Shown here in pieces: positions 25,869 to 34,665 of a DNA stretch of 64,000 nucleotides. Source of the DNA: Streptacidiphilus jeojiense. Its GTDB lineage: Bacteria; Actinomycetota; Actinomycetes; Streptomycetales; Streptomycetaceae. Location of the stretch: contig NZ_JOEH01000023.1 of the NCBI RefSeq assembly GCF_000719095.1, forward strand, positions 77,783 through 141,782, written 5' to 3'. The position numbers and the translations under genes were made by a program. The notes under the pieces are model-generated. The model saw only the letters and a list, made by a program, of their open reading frames with translations. It was not told where the DNA came from and ran no database searches. The first letter of the stretch is position 1; each line of letters begins with the position of its first letter.

Positions 25869-26930
25869 ATGACCAGCCCCAACGGCGGCGCGGTGCGGAC
25901 GGCGGCAACCGTCCCGCACCCCGGCGCCGGTCCGGCAGCGGCGCGACCGCTCGCCATCGAGGCCGTCGACCTCGTCAAGACCTACCAGGTGAAGGGCGGC
26001 TCCGAACCGGTCCGGGCCCTGGACGGACTCAGCATCGGCGTCGAGCCCGGCATCGTCTTCGGCCTGCTCGGCCCGAACGGCGCCGGCAAGTCCACCACCG
26101 TCAAGATCCTCACCACCCTCGCGGCCGCCGACAGCGGACGCGCCACGGTGGCCGGCCGGGACATCGCCGCCGACCCCGCGCTGGTGCGCCGCGCCATCGG
26201 CGTGGTCGCCCAGCGCTCCGGGGCCGACCCGGTCGCCACCGGCCGGGAGAACCTGCTGCTGCAGGGCCGCCTCTACGGGATGCGCGGTGCCGAGCTGGGC
26301 CGCCGCGCCGACGAGCTGCTGGACCGATTCGACCTGACCGACGCCGCCAAACGCCAGGTCAAGACCTACTCCGGCGGCATGCAGCGGCGCCTGGACGTGG
26401 CCCTGGGCCTGGTCCACCGCCCCGAGGTGCTGTTCCTGGACGAGCCCACCACCGGGCTCGACCCCGAGGCGCGCACCGCCATGTGGGAGGAGATCGGCCG
26501 CCTGGCCGGGGACGACGGCCTGACCATCCTGCTCACCACCCACTACCTGGAGGAGGCCGACCGACTGGCGGCCCGGCTGGCCATCGTGGACCGCGGCCGG
26601 ATCGTCACCGAGGGCACCCCCGACGACCTCAAGGGCGAACTCCACGGCGACGCCGTCCACGCCGAACTGGTGGCGGCCCCGGCCGACGACGCACTCGCCG
26701 TCTACGAGGCGCTCGGCCGGGTGCCCGGCATCCGCGAGATCACCGTGGACGGACGGCGGGTCAGCGCCCGTGCCGACGACGGCGCCGCGGCCGTGCCCGC
26801 GGTGCTGGCCGCGCTCGACCAGGCGGGCAGTCCGGTGGCCGCGGTCACCGTGGCGCGCCCGTCCCTGGACGACGTCTACCTCCGCTACGCCGGACGCAGC
26901 TTCGCCGACGCCGAAGGAGGCTCGCGATGA
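25869..26930 (+). CDS. ABC exporter ATP-binding protein (DrrA-like)
   Basis: Nucleotide-binding subunit, 353 residues from ATG 25869 (GAAGGGA 8-14 nt upstream). Walker A is GPNGAGKST, the signature is YSGGMQRRLD, Walker B is VLFLDEPTTGLD, and the H-loop is LLTTHYLEEADRL. The C-terminal ~100 residues form the DUF4162-type domain common in DrrA-like drug exporters. It overlaps the permease start by 4 nt (ATGA). With the upstream PadR regulator this is a standard inducible efflux cassette. The exported molecule is unknown. Confidence 0.93.
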   Translation: MTSPNGGAVRTAATVPHPGAGPAAARPLAIEAVDLVKTYQVKGGSEPVRALDGLSIGVEPGIVFGLLGPNGAGKSTTVKILTTLAAADSGRATVAGRDIAADPALVRRAIGVVAQRSGADPVATGRENLLLQGRLYGMRGAELGRRADELLDRFDLTDAAKRQVKTYSGGMQRRLDVALGLVHRPEVLFLDEPTTGLDPEARTAMWEEIGRLAGDDGLTILLTTHYLEEADRLAARLAIVDRGRIVTEGTPDDLKGELHGDAVHAELVAAPADDALAVYEALGRVPGIREITVDGRRVSARADDGAAAVPAVLAALDQAGSPVAAVTVARPSLDDVYLRYAGRSFADAEGGSR

Positions 26931-27769
26931 GCAGCACCACCCTCCCCGCCCCGGCCCCGGCCGGCGCCTGTGCCGCGACCGGCGGCTCCCGGCTGGTCGA
27001 AGGCGCCGCGCAGACCTGGTACATGACGCAGCGCCAGTTCATGGCCTTCGCCCGGCAGCCTGCCTACCTGGTGATCACCCTGATCCAGCCGGTGATCTGG
27101 CTGTTCCTGTTCGGGGCGCTGTTCCGGAAGGTGGTCGAACTGCCCGGCTTCGGCAGCGGCAGCTACCTCGACTACCTGGTCCCCGGGGTGATCGTGATGA
27201 GCGCGGTCTCGGCCAACATGTGGGCCGGGATGGGCACCCTGGAGGAGATCGAGCGGGGCACCCTGAACCGCTTCCTGATCACCCCGGTCCACCGCAGCGC
27301 GCTGATGAACGCCAATGTGGTGGCGCAGTCGGTCACCACCGCGATCCAGTCGCTGATCATCATCCTGCTCGGCTGGATCGGCGGCGCCGACTACCCCGGC
27401 GGGGTGCTCGGCCTGCTGATCCTGGTCCTGGTCTCCTCGGCGCTGGGCACGATCTTCGGCGCCTTCTCCAACGCCCTGGGCATGCTGGTGCGCCAGCGTG
27501 AGTCGATCATCGGCATCAACACCTTTCTGCTGCTGCCGCTGACCTTCCTCTCCTCGGCCTTCATGCCCCCGGCGCTGATGCCGCACTGGATGCAGGTGGT
27601 GGCCAGGTTCAATCCGGTCAACTGGGCCCTGGAGACCGGCCGTGCCGCGATGTCGGCGCACCCGCACTGGTGGTCGGTGCTCAGCCACGGCGGCTGGACG
27701 CTGCTGCTGGCGGCCTTCGCGGTCTGGCTGTCGCTGCGGACCTTCCGCTCCTACCAGAAGTCCGTCTGA
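26927..27769 (+). CDS. ABC-2 type exporter permease (DrrB-like)
   Basis: Membrane subunit of 280 residues with six hydrophobic segments: VITLIQPVIWLFLFGALF, YLVPGVIVMSAVSANMWAG, SLIIILLGWIGG, GLLILVLVSSALGTIFGAF, FLLLPLTFLSSAFMPPALMP and a last helix before residue 265. The conserved ABC-2 loop EEIERGTLNRFLITPV is present. ATG 26927 overlaps the ATPase stop, so the two subunits are translationally coupled. Confidence 0.93.
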   Translation: MSSTTLPAPAPAGACAATGGSRLVEGAAQTWYMTQRQFMAFARQPAYLVITLIQPVIWLFLFGALFRKVVELPGFGSGSYLDYLVPGVIVMSAVSANMWAGMGTLEEIERGTLNRFLITPVHRSALMNANVVAQSVTTAIQSLIIILLGWIGGADYPGGVLGLLILVLVSSALGTIFGAFSNALGMLVRQRESIIGINTFLLLPLTFLSSAFMPPALMPHWMQVVARFNPVNWALETGRAAMSAHPHWWSVLSHGGWTLLLAAFAVWLSLRTFRSYQKSV

Positions 27770-27798
27770 CCCGGCGTCACTGCGGCGTCATCCCGGCG

Positions 27799-28191
27799 TC
27801 ACTCCGGCGGCTGGTCGCGGTACTCCGCGGCCAGCCGCTTCGGCGCCCGGTCCAGCCAGGCCTCGACGATCAGCTCGCGCAGCTCGGCCGTCCCGATCCG
27901 GTCCAGCAGCACCAGGACCGCCGGGAAGCCGTCGAAGTGCGGGATGGTGAAGTAGACCTTCGGATCCCCGCTGATCAGCGCCTGCCGGACGCCGAGGTCC
28001 GGCACCCGCGCGGCGACGATCGGGCCCTGCGGCGCCCTGTCGCCCAGCGCCTCGACGTCCGTCCGCCGCAGCGGACGGTCCCAGACGAAGTTCCGGTCCT
28101 TGACCCGCCACTGGGCGTTCCCCCGCGAGACCACCTCGCTCGTCCCCGGCAGCGCCAGCGCGATCCGCCGCACATCGTCCCAGGTCGCCAT
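27799..28191 (-). CDS. MmcQ/YjbR-family protein
   Basis: A 130-residue protein with the CyaY-like YjbR fold: TWDDVRRIALALPGTSEV, WRVKDRNFVWDRPL, PKVYFTIPHFDGFPAVLVLL and the C-terminal EAWLDRAPKRLAAEY. The fold is associated with DNA binding in annotation databases, but its biochemical role is unproven. It is a stand-alone gene, convergent with the ABC exporter permease (30-nt gap). Confidence 0.85.
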   Translation of the reverse strand: MATWDDVRRIALALPGTSEVVSRGNAQWRVKDRNFVWDRPLRRTDVEALGDRAPQGPIVAARVPDLGVRQALISGDPKVYFTIPHFDGFPAVLVLLDRIGTAELRELIVEAWLDRAPKRLAAEYRDQPPE

Positions 28192-28233
28192 GGATACCGT
28201 CCGTTCCCCTCGATCCGCTCGATCCGTCCGCGG

Positions 28234-28461
28234 TCAGGCCGCCGGGCCGTCCGGGTCCTCCAGCCGGAAGCCGACCTTCAGACCGACCTGGAACTGGCTG
28301 ACGGCTCCGTCGACGATGCTGCCGCGCACCTGGGTCACCTCGAACCAGTCCAGGCCGCGCAGGGTCTGCGAGGCCCGGCCGACCGCGTTGCGCACGGCGG
28401 CGTCGACGCTCTCGGAGGAGGTCCCGACGATCTCGGTGACCCGGTAGGTGTGGTCGGTCAT
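28234..28461 (-). CDS. Dodecin-family flavin-binding protein
   Basis: A 75-residue protein starting MTDHTYRVTEIVGTSSESV. The pattern VTEIVGTS-SxxxxxxAVxxAVxRAxxTLRxLDWFEV, then RGxIxDGxVxxFQVxLKVGFRLE, is the dodecin signature, including the Trp that stacks on flavin. Dodecins assemble as dodecamers and store or buffer riboflavin, FMN or CoA in the cytoplasm. It lies 43 nt upstream of the YjbR gene's start on the same strand but has no obvious functional tie to it. Confidence 0.93.
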   Translation of the reverse strand: MTDHTYRVTEIVGTSSESVDAAVRNAVGRASQTLRGLDWFEVTQVRGSIVDGAVSQFQVGLKVGFRLEDPDGPAA

Positions 28462-28558
28462 GGCGCACTCCGTTCTGGACGGGAACTGCTGCGGCGTCTG
28501 CCCGTCCACCCTGCCGCACCGCCCGGCTCCCCGCACCACGAACGGCTCCCCGGCCCGG

Positions 28559-28951
28559 CTACTTCGGCCAGCCGGGGGCGGAGCCGGGAGAGGCCGCCAG
28601 GGCGACCAGGTAGGCGCGGCAGCGCGGGCGGGCCTGCGCCAGCGCATAGGCCTGGGCGGCGGGCAGACCCTGGTGCTGCGCGGTGCTGCGGGCCGCCGGG
28701 AGCAGGGACTGGACGATGTTGTTCTCGCCTCCGGAGAGGCCCATCTCCTGGTAGTCCAGACCCATGTCGCTGCCGGGTGTGAGCAGGTAGCGCACCCAGT
28801 AGGCGACCGAATCCGCGCACTCCTCGACCGGATCGACCCCGGTCGCCGTCGCCGTCGCGGTGGGGGACGGAGCGGTGGAGCGGGGCTGCGCCGCGCAGCC
28901 GGAGCAGAGCAGCAGCGCGATCGCGATGAGGGAGATCCGGCGCGGGCCCAT
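28559..28951 (-). CDS. Putative lipoprotein of unknown function
   Basis: A 130-residue protein with an N-terminal signal ending in a lipobox (LLLCSGC, Cys near residue 19) and a Thr/Ala/Pro linker. The mature domain has two more cysteines (EECADS, RPRCRAY) that could form a disulfide, and begins with the helix-prone CADSVAYWVRYLLTPG. I do not recognise the family. It is likely anchored on the outer face of the membrane. Confidence 0.75.
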   Translation of the reverse strand: MGPRRISLIAIALLLCSGCAAQPRSTAPSPTATATATGVDPVEECADSVAYWVRYLLTPGSDMGLDYQEMGLSGGENNIVQSLLPAARSTAQHQGLPAAQAYALAQARPRCRAYLVALAASPGSAPGWPK

Positions 28952-28982
28952 GGTCCAGTCTCGGCCGCGGCGGCACCGGAGT

Positions 28983-30035
28983 TCAACCCGCCGCCGGGGG
29001 CCCTCCTCCGCCCGGTCCCGACGCGCTGAAGAACGCGCGCAGCCGGCCGGTGGCCTCGGCGCGGGCTCGCTCCGGCCCCGCCACCAGGTCCAGCGCGGCC
29101 AGGGCGGAGCCCAGCAGCGGTGCGGCGGTGCTGACCAGGGGCCGGGCGCCGGGCACCGCCGCGGCGAGTCGCCGCTCGATCCGGCCGAGCAGCAGGCGGT
29201 GCCGTGCCGCCAGCACGCTGCCGCCGAGGACCACCTCCGGGTCCGGGTGGTGATCCGGGCCGCGGTCCAGGCCGAGGCGCCGCAGCACCGTGACGGCCAT
29301 GCCGGCGATCTCGTCGGCGAGGCGTTCCACCAGGGCCCGGGCGGTCGGGTCGTCCTGGTCGCAGGCGGCGAACACCGCCGGGCAGAGTTCGCTCAGCCGG
29401 ATCTCCGGGAGCGCGCCGCTGTGCAGGGCCGCGGTGACCTCGGCGACCGTGGCGGTGCCGAAGTGGCCGGTGACCGCGGTGCGCAGCAGGGTGTGCGGGC
29501 CGCGTCCGTCCTCGTCCCTGACGGCGTGCCAGAGCGCGGCGGCGCCCAGGTCCGCGCCGCCGCCCCAGTCGCCGGAGATCGGTCCCAGCGCCGGGAACCC
29601 GGTTCTGCGCCCGTCCGGGGCGACGCCGACGCAGTTGATCCCGGTGCCGCAGACCACGGCGACCCCCCAGGGCCGGCCGGCCCCGGCGCGCAGTACGGCG
29701 AAGGTGTCGTTGTCGACCACCTGGTCGACCGCCCAGCCGCGGCCGGCGACGGCCCGGTGCAGTGCCTCGACCTCGTGCGGCAGGTCCGCCCCGGCCAGGA
29801 AGGCCGCGATGCCGTCGGCGACGACCCGGTCGTCCAGTCCGGCGTCGGCCAGGGCCTTGGAGCGGACCCTCGCCAGCACCGCCATCGCCGCCTCGACGCC
29901 GTGTACCTGCGGCCGGAACCCCAGCCCTCTGGCCCTGCCGAGGACCCGGCCGGCGGTGTCGGCCACGGCGACGTCGGTCTTGCTGTTGCCGCCGTCCACC
30001 GCCAGCAGCAGGCCGTCGTGATGCTGATGATCCAT
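28983..30035 (-). CDS. BadF/BadG-type sugar kinase (CsnK-like N-acetylglucosamine/glucosamine kinase)
   Basis: ASKHA-fold kinase of 350 residues. The phosphate-1 loop is LLAVDGGNSKTDVAV, the central strand VVDNDTFAVLRAG and the phosphate-2 loop VVCGTGINCVGVAPDG, followed by GPISGDWGGGADLG. The ATG 30035 overlaps the GH4 stop (TGATG), so it is the last, coupled gene of the five-gene sugar operon. The same position is held by csnK in the Streptomyces chitosan-oligosaccharide operon, which suggests it phosphorylates the amino sugar released by the GH4 enzyme. Confidence 0.87.
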   Translation of the reverse strand: MDHQHHDGLLLAVDGGNSKTDVAVADTAGRVLGRARGLGFRPQVHGVEAAMAVLARVRSKALADAGLDDRVVADGIAAFLAGADLPHEVEALHRAVAGRGWAVDQVVDNDTFAVLRAGAGRPWGVAVVCGTGINCVGVAPDGRRTGFPALGPISGDWGGGADLGAAALWHAVRDEDGRGPHTLLRTAVTGHFGTATVAEVTAALHSGALPEIRLSELCPAVFAACDQDDPTARALVERLADEIAGMAVTVLRRLGLDRGPDHHPDPEVVLGGSVLAARHRLLLGRIERRLAAAVPGARPLVSTAAPLLGSALAALDLVAGPERARAEATGRLRAFFSASGPGGGGPPAAG

Positions 30036-31282
30036 CAGGCCCACCGCAGGTGCTGCCGGTTGGCGGCGACGAGCTTGCGGGCGAGCTGCTCGGCGGTGTC
30101 GATCTGGCCGATCAGGGGGTGGGCCAGCAGGGCGTTGGAGACGCGTTCCACGCCGCCGTGCAGGGCCGCCTCCAGCGCCAGTTCCTCATAGGCCGTCACA
30201 TGCGCGATCAGCCCGGCGAACAGCGGCTCCACCGGGGCCACCGGCAGCGCCGCGGCACCGTGCACGCCGACCTTGGCCGGCACCTCGATGACCGCGTCGT
30301 CGGACAGGAACGGCAGGGTGCCGTTGTTGCGGACGTTGGCGACCCGCACCTCCCCGGTGTCCGCGGTGAGCGCGTGCACCAGCTGCACGGCCGCCTCGGA
30401 GTAGTAGGCGCCGCCGCGCTGGTCCAGCAGGGCCGGCTTCTCGTCCAGCGCAGGGTCGGCGTAGAGCTTCAGCAGGTCGCGCTCCATCGCGGCGACCTCC
30501 TCCGCGCGCGAGGGCGTGACCAGCTGCTCGGCCAGGACCTCGTCGTGGGCGTAGTAGTAGCGCAGGTAGTAGGAGGGGATCACGCCCAGTCTGCGGACCA
30601 CGTCCAGGGGCATGTGCAGCCGCGCGGCGAGGGCCGGACCGTGTTCGTCGAGCAGTCGCGGCAGCACGTCCACACCGTCCAGCAGGACGGCGCGCTCCCA
30701 GGTCAGGTGGTTGAGGCCGACGTGGTCCAGGGTGATCCGGTCGTGGTCGACACCGAGCCAGTCGGCGAAGGTGCGCTGGAAGCCGATGGCGACGTTGCAC
30801 AGCCCGACGGCCCGGTGCCCGGCGTCCAGCAGGGCCCGGGTGACGATGCCGACCGGGTTGGCGAAGTCGACGATCCAGGCCTGAGGCGCCCGCTTGGCGA
30901 CGCGCTCGGCCAGGTCCAGCACGACCGGGACGGTGCGCAGCGCCTTGGCCAGTCCGCCGGCCCCGGTGGTCTCCTGACCGATGCAGCCGCAGGCATGCGG
31001 CAGCGTCTCGTCGACGTGCCGGGCGTCCTGGCCGCCGATCCGCAGCTGGAACAGCACGGCGGCGGCGCCGTCGATGCCCGCGTCCGGGTCCGCGCCGGCG
31101 GTGACCAGGGCGGGGTGGCCCTGCCGGGCCAGGATGCGGCGGGCCAGCGGGGCGATCACCGCGAGCCGGTCGGGGTCCGGGTCGACCAGCGCGATCTCCT
31201 CCACCGGGAAGCCCAACCGGGCGAATCCGTCCACGAGTTCGGGTGTGTAGGTGGATCCCCCGCCGATAACGGTGATCTTCAA
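30035..31282 (-). CDS. Glycoside hydrolase family 4 enzyme (CsnH-like)
   Basis: NAD- and Mn-dependent glycosidase of 415 residues. The Rossmann loop is ITVIGGGSTYTPELV. The metal ligands are Cys and His in VGLCNVAIGFQ and GLNHLTW, and SYYLRYYY supplies the conserved tyrosines. GH4 enzymes break glycosidic bonds by oxidation-elimination. Most act on 6-phospho-sugars, but ABC-linked members probably act on non-phosphorylated oligosaccharides. The start is TTG 31282 overlapping the permease stop (TTGA). Gene order matches csnH of chitosan-oligosaccharide operons. Confidence 0.9.
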   Translation of the reverse strand: MKITVIGGGSTYTPELVDGFARLGFPVEEIALVDPDPDRLAVIAPLARRILARQGHPALVTAGADPDAGIDGAAAVLFQLRIGGQDARHVDETLPHACGCIGQETTGAGGLAKALRTVPVVLDLAERVAKRAPQAWIVDFANPVGIVTRALLDAGHRAVGLCNVAIGFQRTFADWLGVDHDRITLDHVGLNHLTWERAVLLDGVDVLPRLLDEHGPALAARLHMPLDVVRRLGVIPSYYLRYYYAHDEVLAEQLVTPSRAEEVAAMERDLLKLYADPALDEKPALLDQRGGAYYSEAAVQLVHALTADTGEVRVANVRNNGTLPFLSDDAVIEVPAKVGVHGAAALPVAPVEPLFAGLIAHVTAYEELALEAALHGGVERVSNALLAHPLIGQIDTAEQLARKLVAANRQHLRWA

Positions 31283-32178
31283 CCTTTGACTCCTGTCAGG
31301 GTGACGCCCTCGATGAAGGCTTTCTGGGCGAAGAAGAAGACGATGATCACGGGTGCCATCGCGATCAGGGTGGCGGCCATGGTCAGGTTCCACTGGACCG
31401 CGTGCGAGGTCTTGAAGCTCGCCAGGCCGAGCGCCAGGGTCCAGTGGGCCGGCGTCTCGCCGGTGTAGATCAACGGCCCGTAGTAGTCGTTCCAGGCGTT
31501 GAAGAAGGCGAACAGCCCGACCGCGACCACGGCGGGGCGCATCATCGGCAGCACCACCCGGGTGAGCACCCGCAGTTCGCTGCACCCGTCGACCCGGGCC
31601 GCGTTCAGGTAGTCCTCGGGGATGGTCAGCAGGAACTGCCGCAGCAGGAAGACCGAGAAGGCGTCGCCGAAGAGCGAGGGGATCACCAGCGGCCAGATGG
31701 TGCCGGTCAGGTGCAGCCGGGCCCACATCAGGTACATCGGGATGACCAGGACCTGTGGCGGCAGCATCATCATGGTGATGACCGCCAGGAACGCGGCGTT
31801 CCGGCCGCGGAACCGGAAGCGGGCCAGCGCGTAGGCGATCGGGATGCTGGAGAGCAGCATCGCCCCGGTGGCGGCGACCGCGTAGACCACCGTGTTGATC
31901 AGCCAGGTGCCGAACGGTGCGGTGCGGAACACCGTGGTGTAGTTGGACCACTGCCAGTGCCGGGGCCACAGGTCTGAGCTGAGCGACTGCTGGTCGGTCA
32001 TCACCGAGGTCAGCATGACGAACACGATCGGGCCGACGAAGGCGCAGGCCAGGCCGACCGCGACGGCGTGGTCGGCGACCCAGACCAGGGCCCTGCGGCG
32101 GCGGGCCCGGCTGCGGGCGGCCCGGTGCGGCGAGGCGCTGCGCGCCGCCCGGGCGGAGGCCGGTGCGTAGCTGGTCAT
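31279..32178 (-). CDS. Sugar ABC transporter permease (MalG type)
   Basis: Inner-membrane subunit of 299 residues with six helices and the EAA loop (EDYLNAARVDGCSELRVLTRV). An N-terminal Ala/Arg-rich tail precedes the first helix (AVAVGLACAFVGPIVFVML). It overlaps the upstream permease by 4 nt and the GH4 gene by 4 nt. No ATPase gene is in the operon, so the importer must borrow a shared ATPase, as Streptomyces sugar importers do with MsiK. Confidence 0.92.
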   Translation of the reverse strand: MTSYAPASARAARSASPHRAARSRARRRRALVWVADHAVAVGLACAFVGPIVFVMLTSVMTDQQSLSSDLWPRHWQWSNYTTVFRTAPFGTWLINTVVYAVAATGAMLLSSIPIAYALARFRFRGRNAAFLAVITMMMLPPQVLVIPMYLMWARLHLTGTIWPLVIPSLFGDAFSVFLLRQFLLTIPEDYLNAARVDGCSELRVLTRVVLPMMRPAVVAVGLFAFFNAWNDYYGPLIYTGETPAHWTLALGLASFKTSHAVQWNLTMAATLIAMAPVIIVFFFAQKAFIEGVTLTGVKG

Positions 32179-33167
32179 AGCGGCGTCTCCTGGGTCTCCT
32201 GGGGGTTGAATCCGGACGCCCGGCGCAGCAGTACCAGGGTGAAGGCCATCGAGACCAGGAACAGCACCACGGCCAGGGCGCAGGCGTAGCCGGCGTGGAA
32301 CTGGTTGAAGCCGGAGGTGTAGAGCTCCTCGGGGAAGGTCATCGTGGAGCCGTTGGGGTAGCCGGGCGCCGCCTGGATGTTGCCGTTGGCGACCTGGGCG
32401 GCGACCATCGCCTGGGTGAAGTACTGCAGTCCGGCGATGACGCCGGTGACGGTGGCGAACAGCACCACCGGGGAGATGGCCGGCAGGGTGACGTAACGGA
32501 ACCGCTGCCAGGGGTTGGCCCCGTCCAGTTCGGCCGCCTCGTACTGCTCGGCCGGGACGTCCAGCAGGGCCGCCAGGAAGATGACCATCACCGTGCCGCT
32601 GCCCCAGAGCGCGAGCAGCGTCAGCGCCGGCTTGGACCAGGACGGCGAATCGAACCAGAGCGGCCCGTGGATGCCGACCAGCCCCAGCAGTTGGTTCACC
32701 GGCCCGGAGGACGGGTTGAACATGCAGACGAAGGCGACCGTGGCGGCCACCGGCGGAGCCAGCGCCGGCAGGTAGAACAGGGTGCGGAAGAGGCCGGCTC
32801 CGGCCTTGAGCCGCGCGGTGACCATGGCCACGCCCAGGGCGAAGAGGACCTGCGCCGGGACCATGATGACGACCAGCCAGCCGGTGTTCCTGACGGCCTG
32901 CCAGATCTGCGGGTCGGAGTCGAGCATGAAGCGGTAGTTGCGCAGGCCGACGAACTGGGCCGGGGAGATCATGTTGGAGTTGGTGAAGGACAGCCAGACC
33001 GTCATGACCAGGGGGTAGACCAGGAAGACGGCGAAGCCGACCAGTCCGGGGGCGAGGAAGAGCAGGACGCGGAGCCGGTTGCGCCGGTGCCTGGCACGCA
33101 GGGCGGGGGCGGGCGCGGCGTCCGGGGCGCCCGCGCTGCGGGTGCCGGTCGCGGTGAGGGTGCTCAC
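32175..33167 (-). CDS. Sugar ABC transporter permease (MalF type)
   Basis: Partner permease of 330 residues with six helices and the EAA loop (EQYEAAELDGANPWQRFRYV). The start is GTG 33167, 13 nt after the stop of the binding-protein gene. It pairs with the MalG-type subunit to form the channel for the oligosaccharide captured by the lipoprotein encoded upstream. Confidence 0.92.
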   Translation of the reverse strand: MSTLTATGTRSAGAPDAAPAPALRARHRRNRLRVLLFLAPGLVGFAVFLVYPLVMTVWLSFTNSNMISPAQFVGLRNYRFMLDSDPQIWQAVRNTGWLVVIMVPAQVLFALGVAMVTARLKAGAGLFRTLFYLPALAPPVAATVAFVCMFNPSSGPVNQLLGLVGIHGPLWFDSPSWSKPALTLLALWGSGTVMVIFLAALLDVPAEQYEAAELDGANPWQRFRYVTLPAISPVVLFATVTGVIAGLQYFTQAMVAAQVANGNIQAAPGYPNGSTMTFPEELYTSGFNQFHAGYACALAVVLFLVSMAFTLVLLRRASGFNPQETQETPL

Positions 33168-33180
33168 GGGGGCCGCCGTC

Positions 33181-34554
33181 TCACTGTCCGAGTTTCAGCG
33201 CGGCGTCGTTCTGCCGGTCCACGGCCTTCAGCCCGGCCTGCAGGTCCGGGATCTGGCCGGACTGCCACTTGTTGGCGAACAGGCCGTAGTTGGTGAGGTA
33301 GGCCCCGCCGTCGGCGCTGGCCGGGGTGGTGGAGGTGTGCGGGTTCTTGAAGACGTCCAGGAAGGTGGCGAACTTCGGGTCCTGGGCCAGCGTCAGCGAG
33401 GGCGAGTCCAGCGCCGGGAGGGTGGTGGGTACGTTGCCGATGGCGTCGGCCAGCGTGGTCACCGCTTCGGTGTCGGTGGTGAGGAACTTGACCAGCTTCC
33501 AGGCGGCGTCGGGGTGCTTGGAGCCGCGCGGGATGCCGATGACGTTGCCGCCGACGTAGCCGGAGCCGTAGAGCTGCGGCATGGTGTCGGCCACCGGCAT
33601 CGGGGCGGTGCCGTAGTCGACGGTCGACTTGTCGTTCTTGATGAAGGCGGTGCGCCACTCGCCGTCCACCATCATGGCGAGGTTGCCGGTCTCGAAGGAG
33701 TTCTGGGCCGAGAACTCGTCCGGCATACCGGCCTTGAACTTGGCCAGCTTGGCCGCGCCGAACCAGTCCACCAGGCTCTTCTGCCAGGTCATGGCCGCGG
33801 CGAAGGCCGGGTCGGTGCCGACGTTCGAGCTGCCGTCGGCCTTCAGCCAGCTGCCGCCCCAGCTGGTGACCAGGTGCTCGGTGAGCATCTCGTAGGCGCC
33901 CAGGTAGGGCATGAACCCGGCGACCTTGATGGAGCCGTCCGGGTTGAGGACGGTGAGCTTCCGGGCGTCCGCCGCCAGCTCGGACATGGTCTTCGGCGGG
34001 GCGGTTATGCCGGCCGCCGCGAACAGCTTCTTGTTGTAGTACAGGCCGAAGGTGTCGGCCAGCCAGGGCATGGTGCAGCGCTTGCCGCCGAAGGCGGTGT
34101 AGGACTGGACCGCCTTCGGGATCTGACCCAGGTCCACGTGGTCGGCCTGGATGTCGGCGGTGAGGTCCAGGAAGGCGCCGGACGAGCACCAGCCGCCGAC
34201 GTTGGCCGCGTTGAAGGAGGCGTCCACGTCCGGTGCGGTGCCGCCGCGGATCGCCTGGTTGACCTTGTCGTCGGTCTCCGCGGGCACCGCCTTGACGGTG
34301 ATGTACGGGTACTTCTTGTGGAACAGCGCCAGCACCGCGCCGACCGACGCGATCTCGTGCGGGGAGCTGAAGCCGTGCCAGAAGGTGATGGTGACCGGCG
34401 AGGTGTCGCCGGCGCCGGTGTCGGGACCGGAGGTGCCGCCGCCGGTGCTGCAGGCGGAGGCGACCAGGGCGGTGGCCGCCGCCAGGGCCACGGCACAACT
34501 GCGCCGTCGGGCGCGGGCGGTGTGGAATCCTCGTCTGTGCTGGGATCCGGGCAC
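33181..34554 (-). CDS. Sugar-binding lipoprotein of the ABC importer (CsnE-like)
   Basis: Extracellular solute-binding protein (family 1) of 457 residues. From GTG 34554, with GGAGG 5 nt upstream, the signal ends in VASAC (Cys near residue 33) and a Gly/Ser linker. The mature part opens with VTITFWHGFSSPHEIASV and includes MPWLADTFGLYYNKKLF, the usual ligand-cleft segment. Longer readings would place the start inside the operator. It is the first gene of a five-gene operon transcribed away from the GntR gene. Confidence 0.92.
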   Translation of the reverse strand: MPGSQHRRGFHTARARRRSCAVALAAATALVASACSTGGGTSGPDTGAGDTSPVTITFWHGFSSPHEIASVGAVLALFHKKYPYITVKAVPAETDDKVNQAIRGGTAPDVDASFNAANVGGWCSSGAFLDLTADIQADHVDLGQIPKAVQSYTAFGGKRCTMPWLADTFGLYYNKKLFAAAGITAPPKTMSELAADARKLTVLNPDGSIKVAGFMPYLGAYEMLTEHLVTSWGGSWLKADGSSNVGTDPAFAAAMTWQKSLVDWFGAAKLAKFKAGMPDEFSAQNSFETGNLAMMVDGEWRTAFIKNDKSTVDYGTAPMPVADTMPQLYGSGYVGGNVIGIPRGSKHPDAAWKLVKFLTTDTEAVTTLADAIGNVPTTLPALDSPSLTLAQDPKFATFLDVFKNPHTSTTPASADGGAYLTNYGLFANKWQSGQIPDLQAGLKAVDRQNDAALKLGQ

Positions 34555-34575
34555 GGGGACCTCCGAGGTAAATAC

Positions 34576-34665
34576 TGACCACTTATTGACCAGTTGGCAC
34601 ATCCTGAGCCATCATTTTGGTCATCGTCAAGGGTGATGTCCGGAGGACTGGTAAGCGAATGGTCA
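34576..34665. promoter_or_regulatory. Divergent control region with four TGACCA/TGGTCA half-sites
   Basis: TGACCA occurs at 34576-34581 and 34587-34592 (one helical turn apart) and its complement TGGTCA at 34618-34623 and 34660-34665, with ACTGGTAA at 34647-34654. The half-site resembles that of DasR-type regulators (TGGTCT-AGACCA). A minus-strand promoter TTGACG (34625-34630) / CAGGAT (34601-34606) with 18-bp spacing would initiate near 34594, on top of the second half-site. The last half-site overlaps the gntR start codon. Confidence 0.65.
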
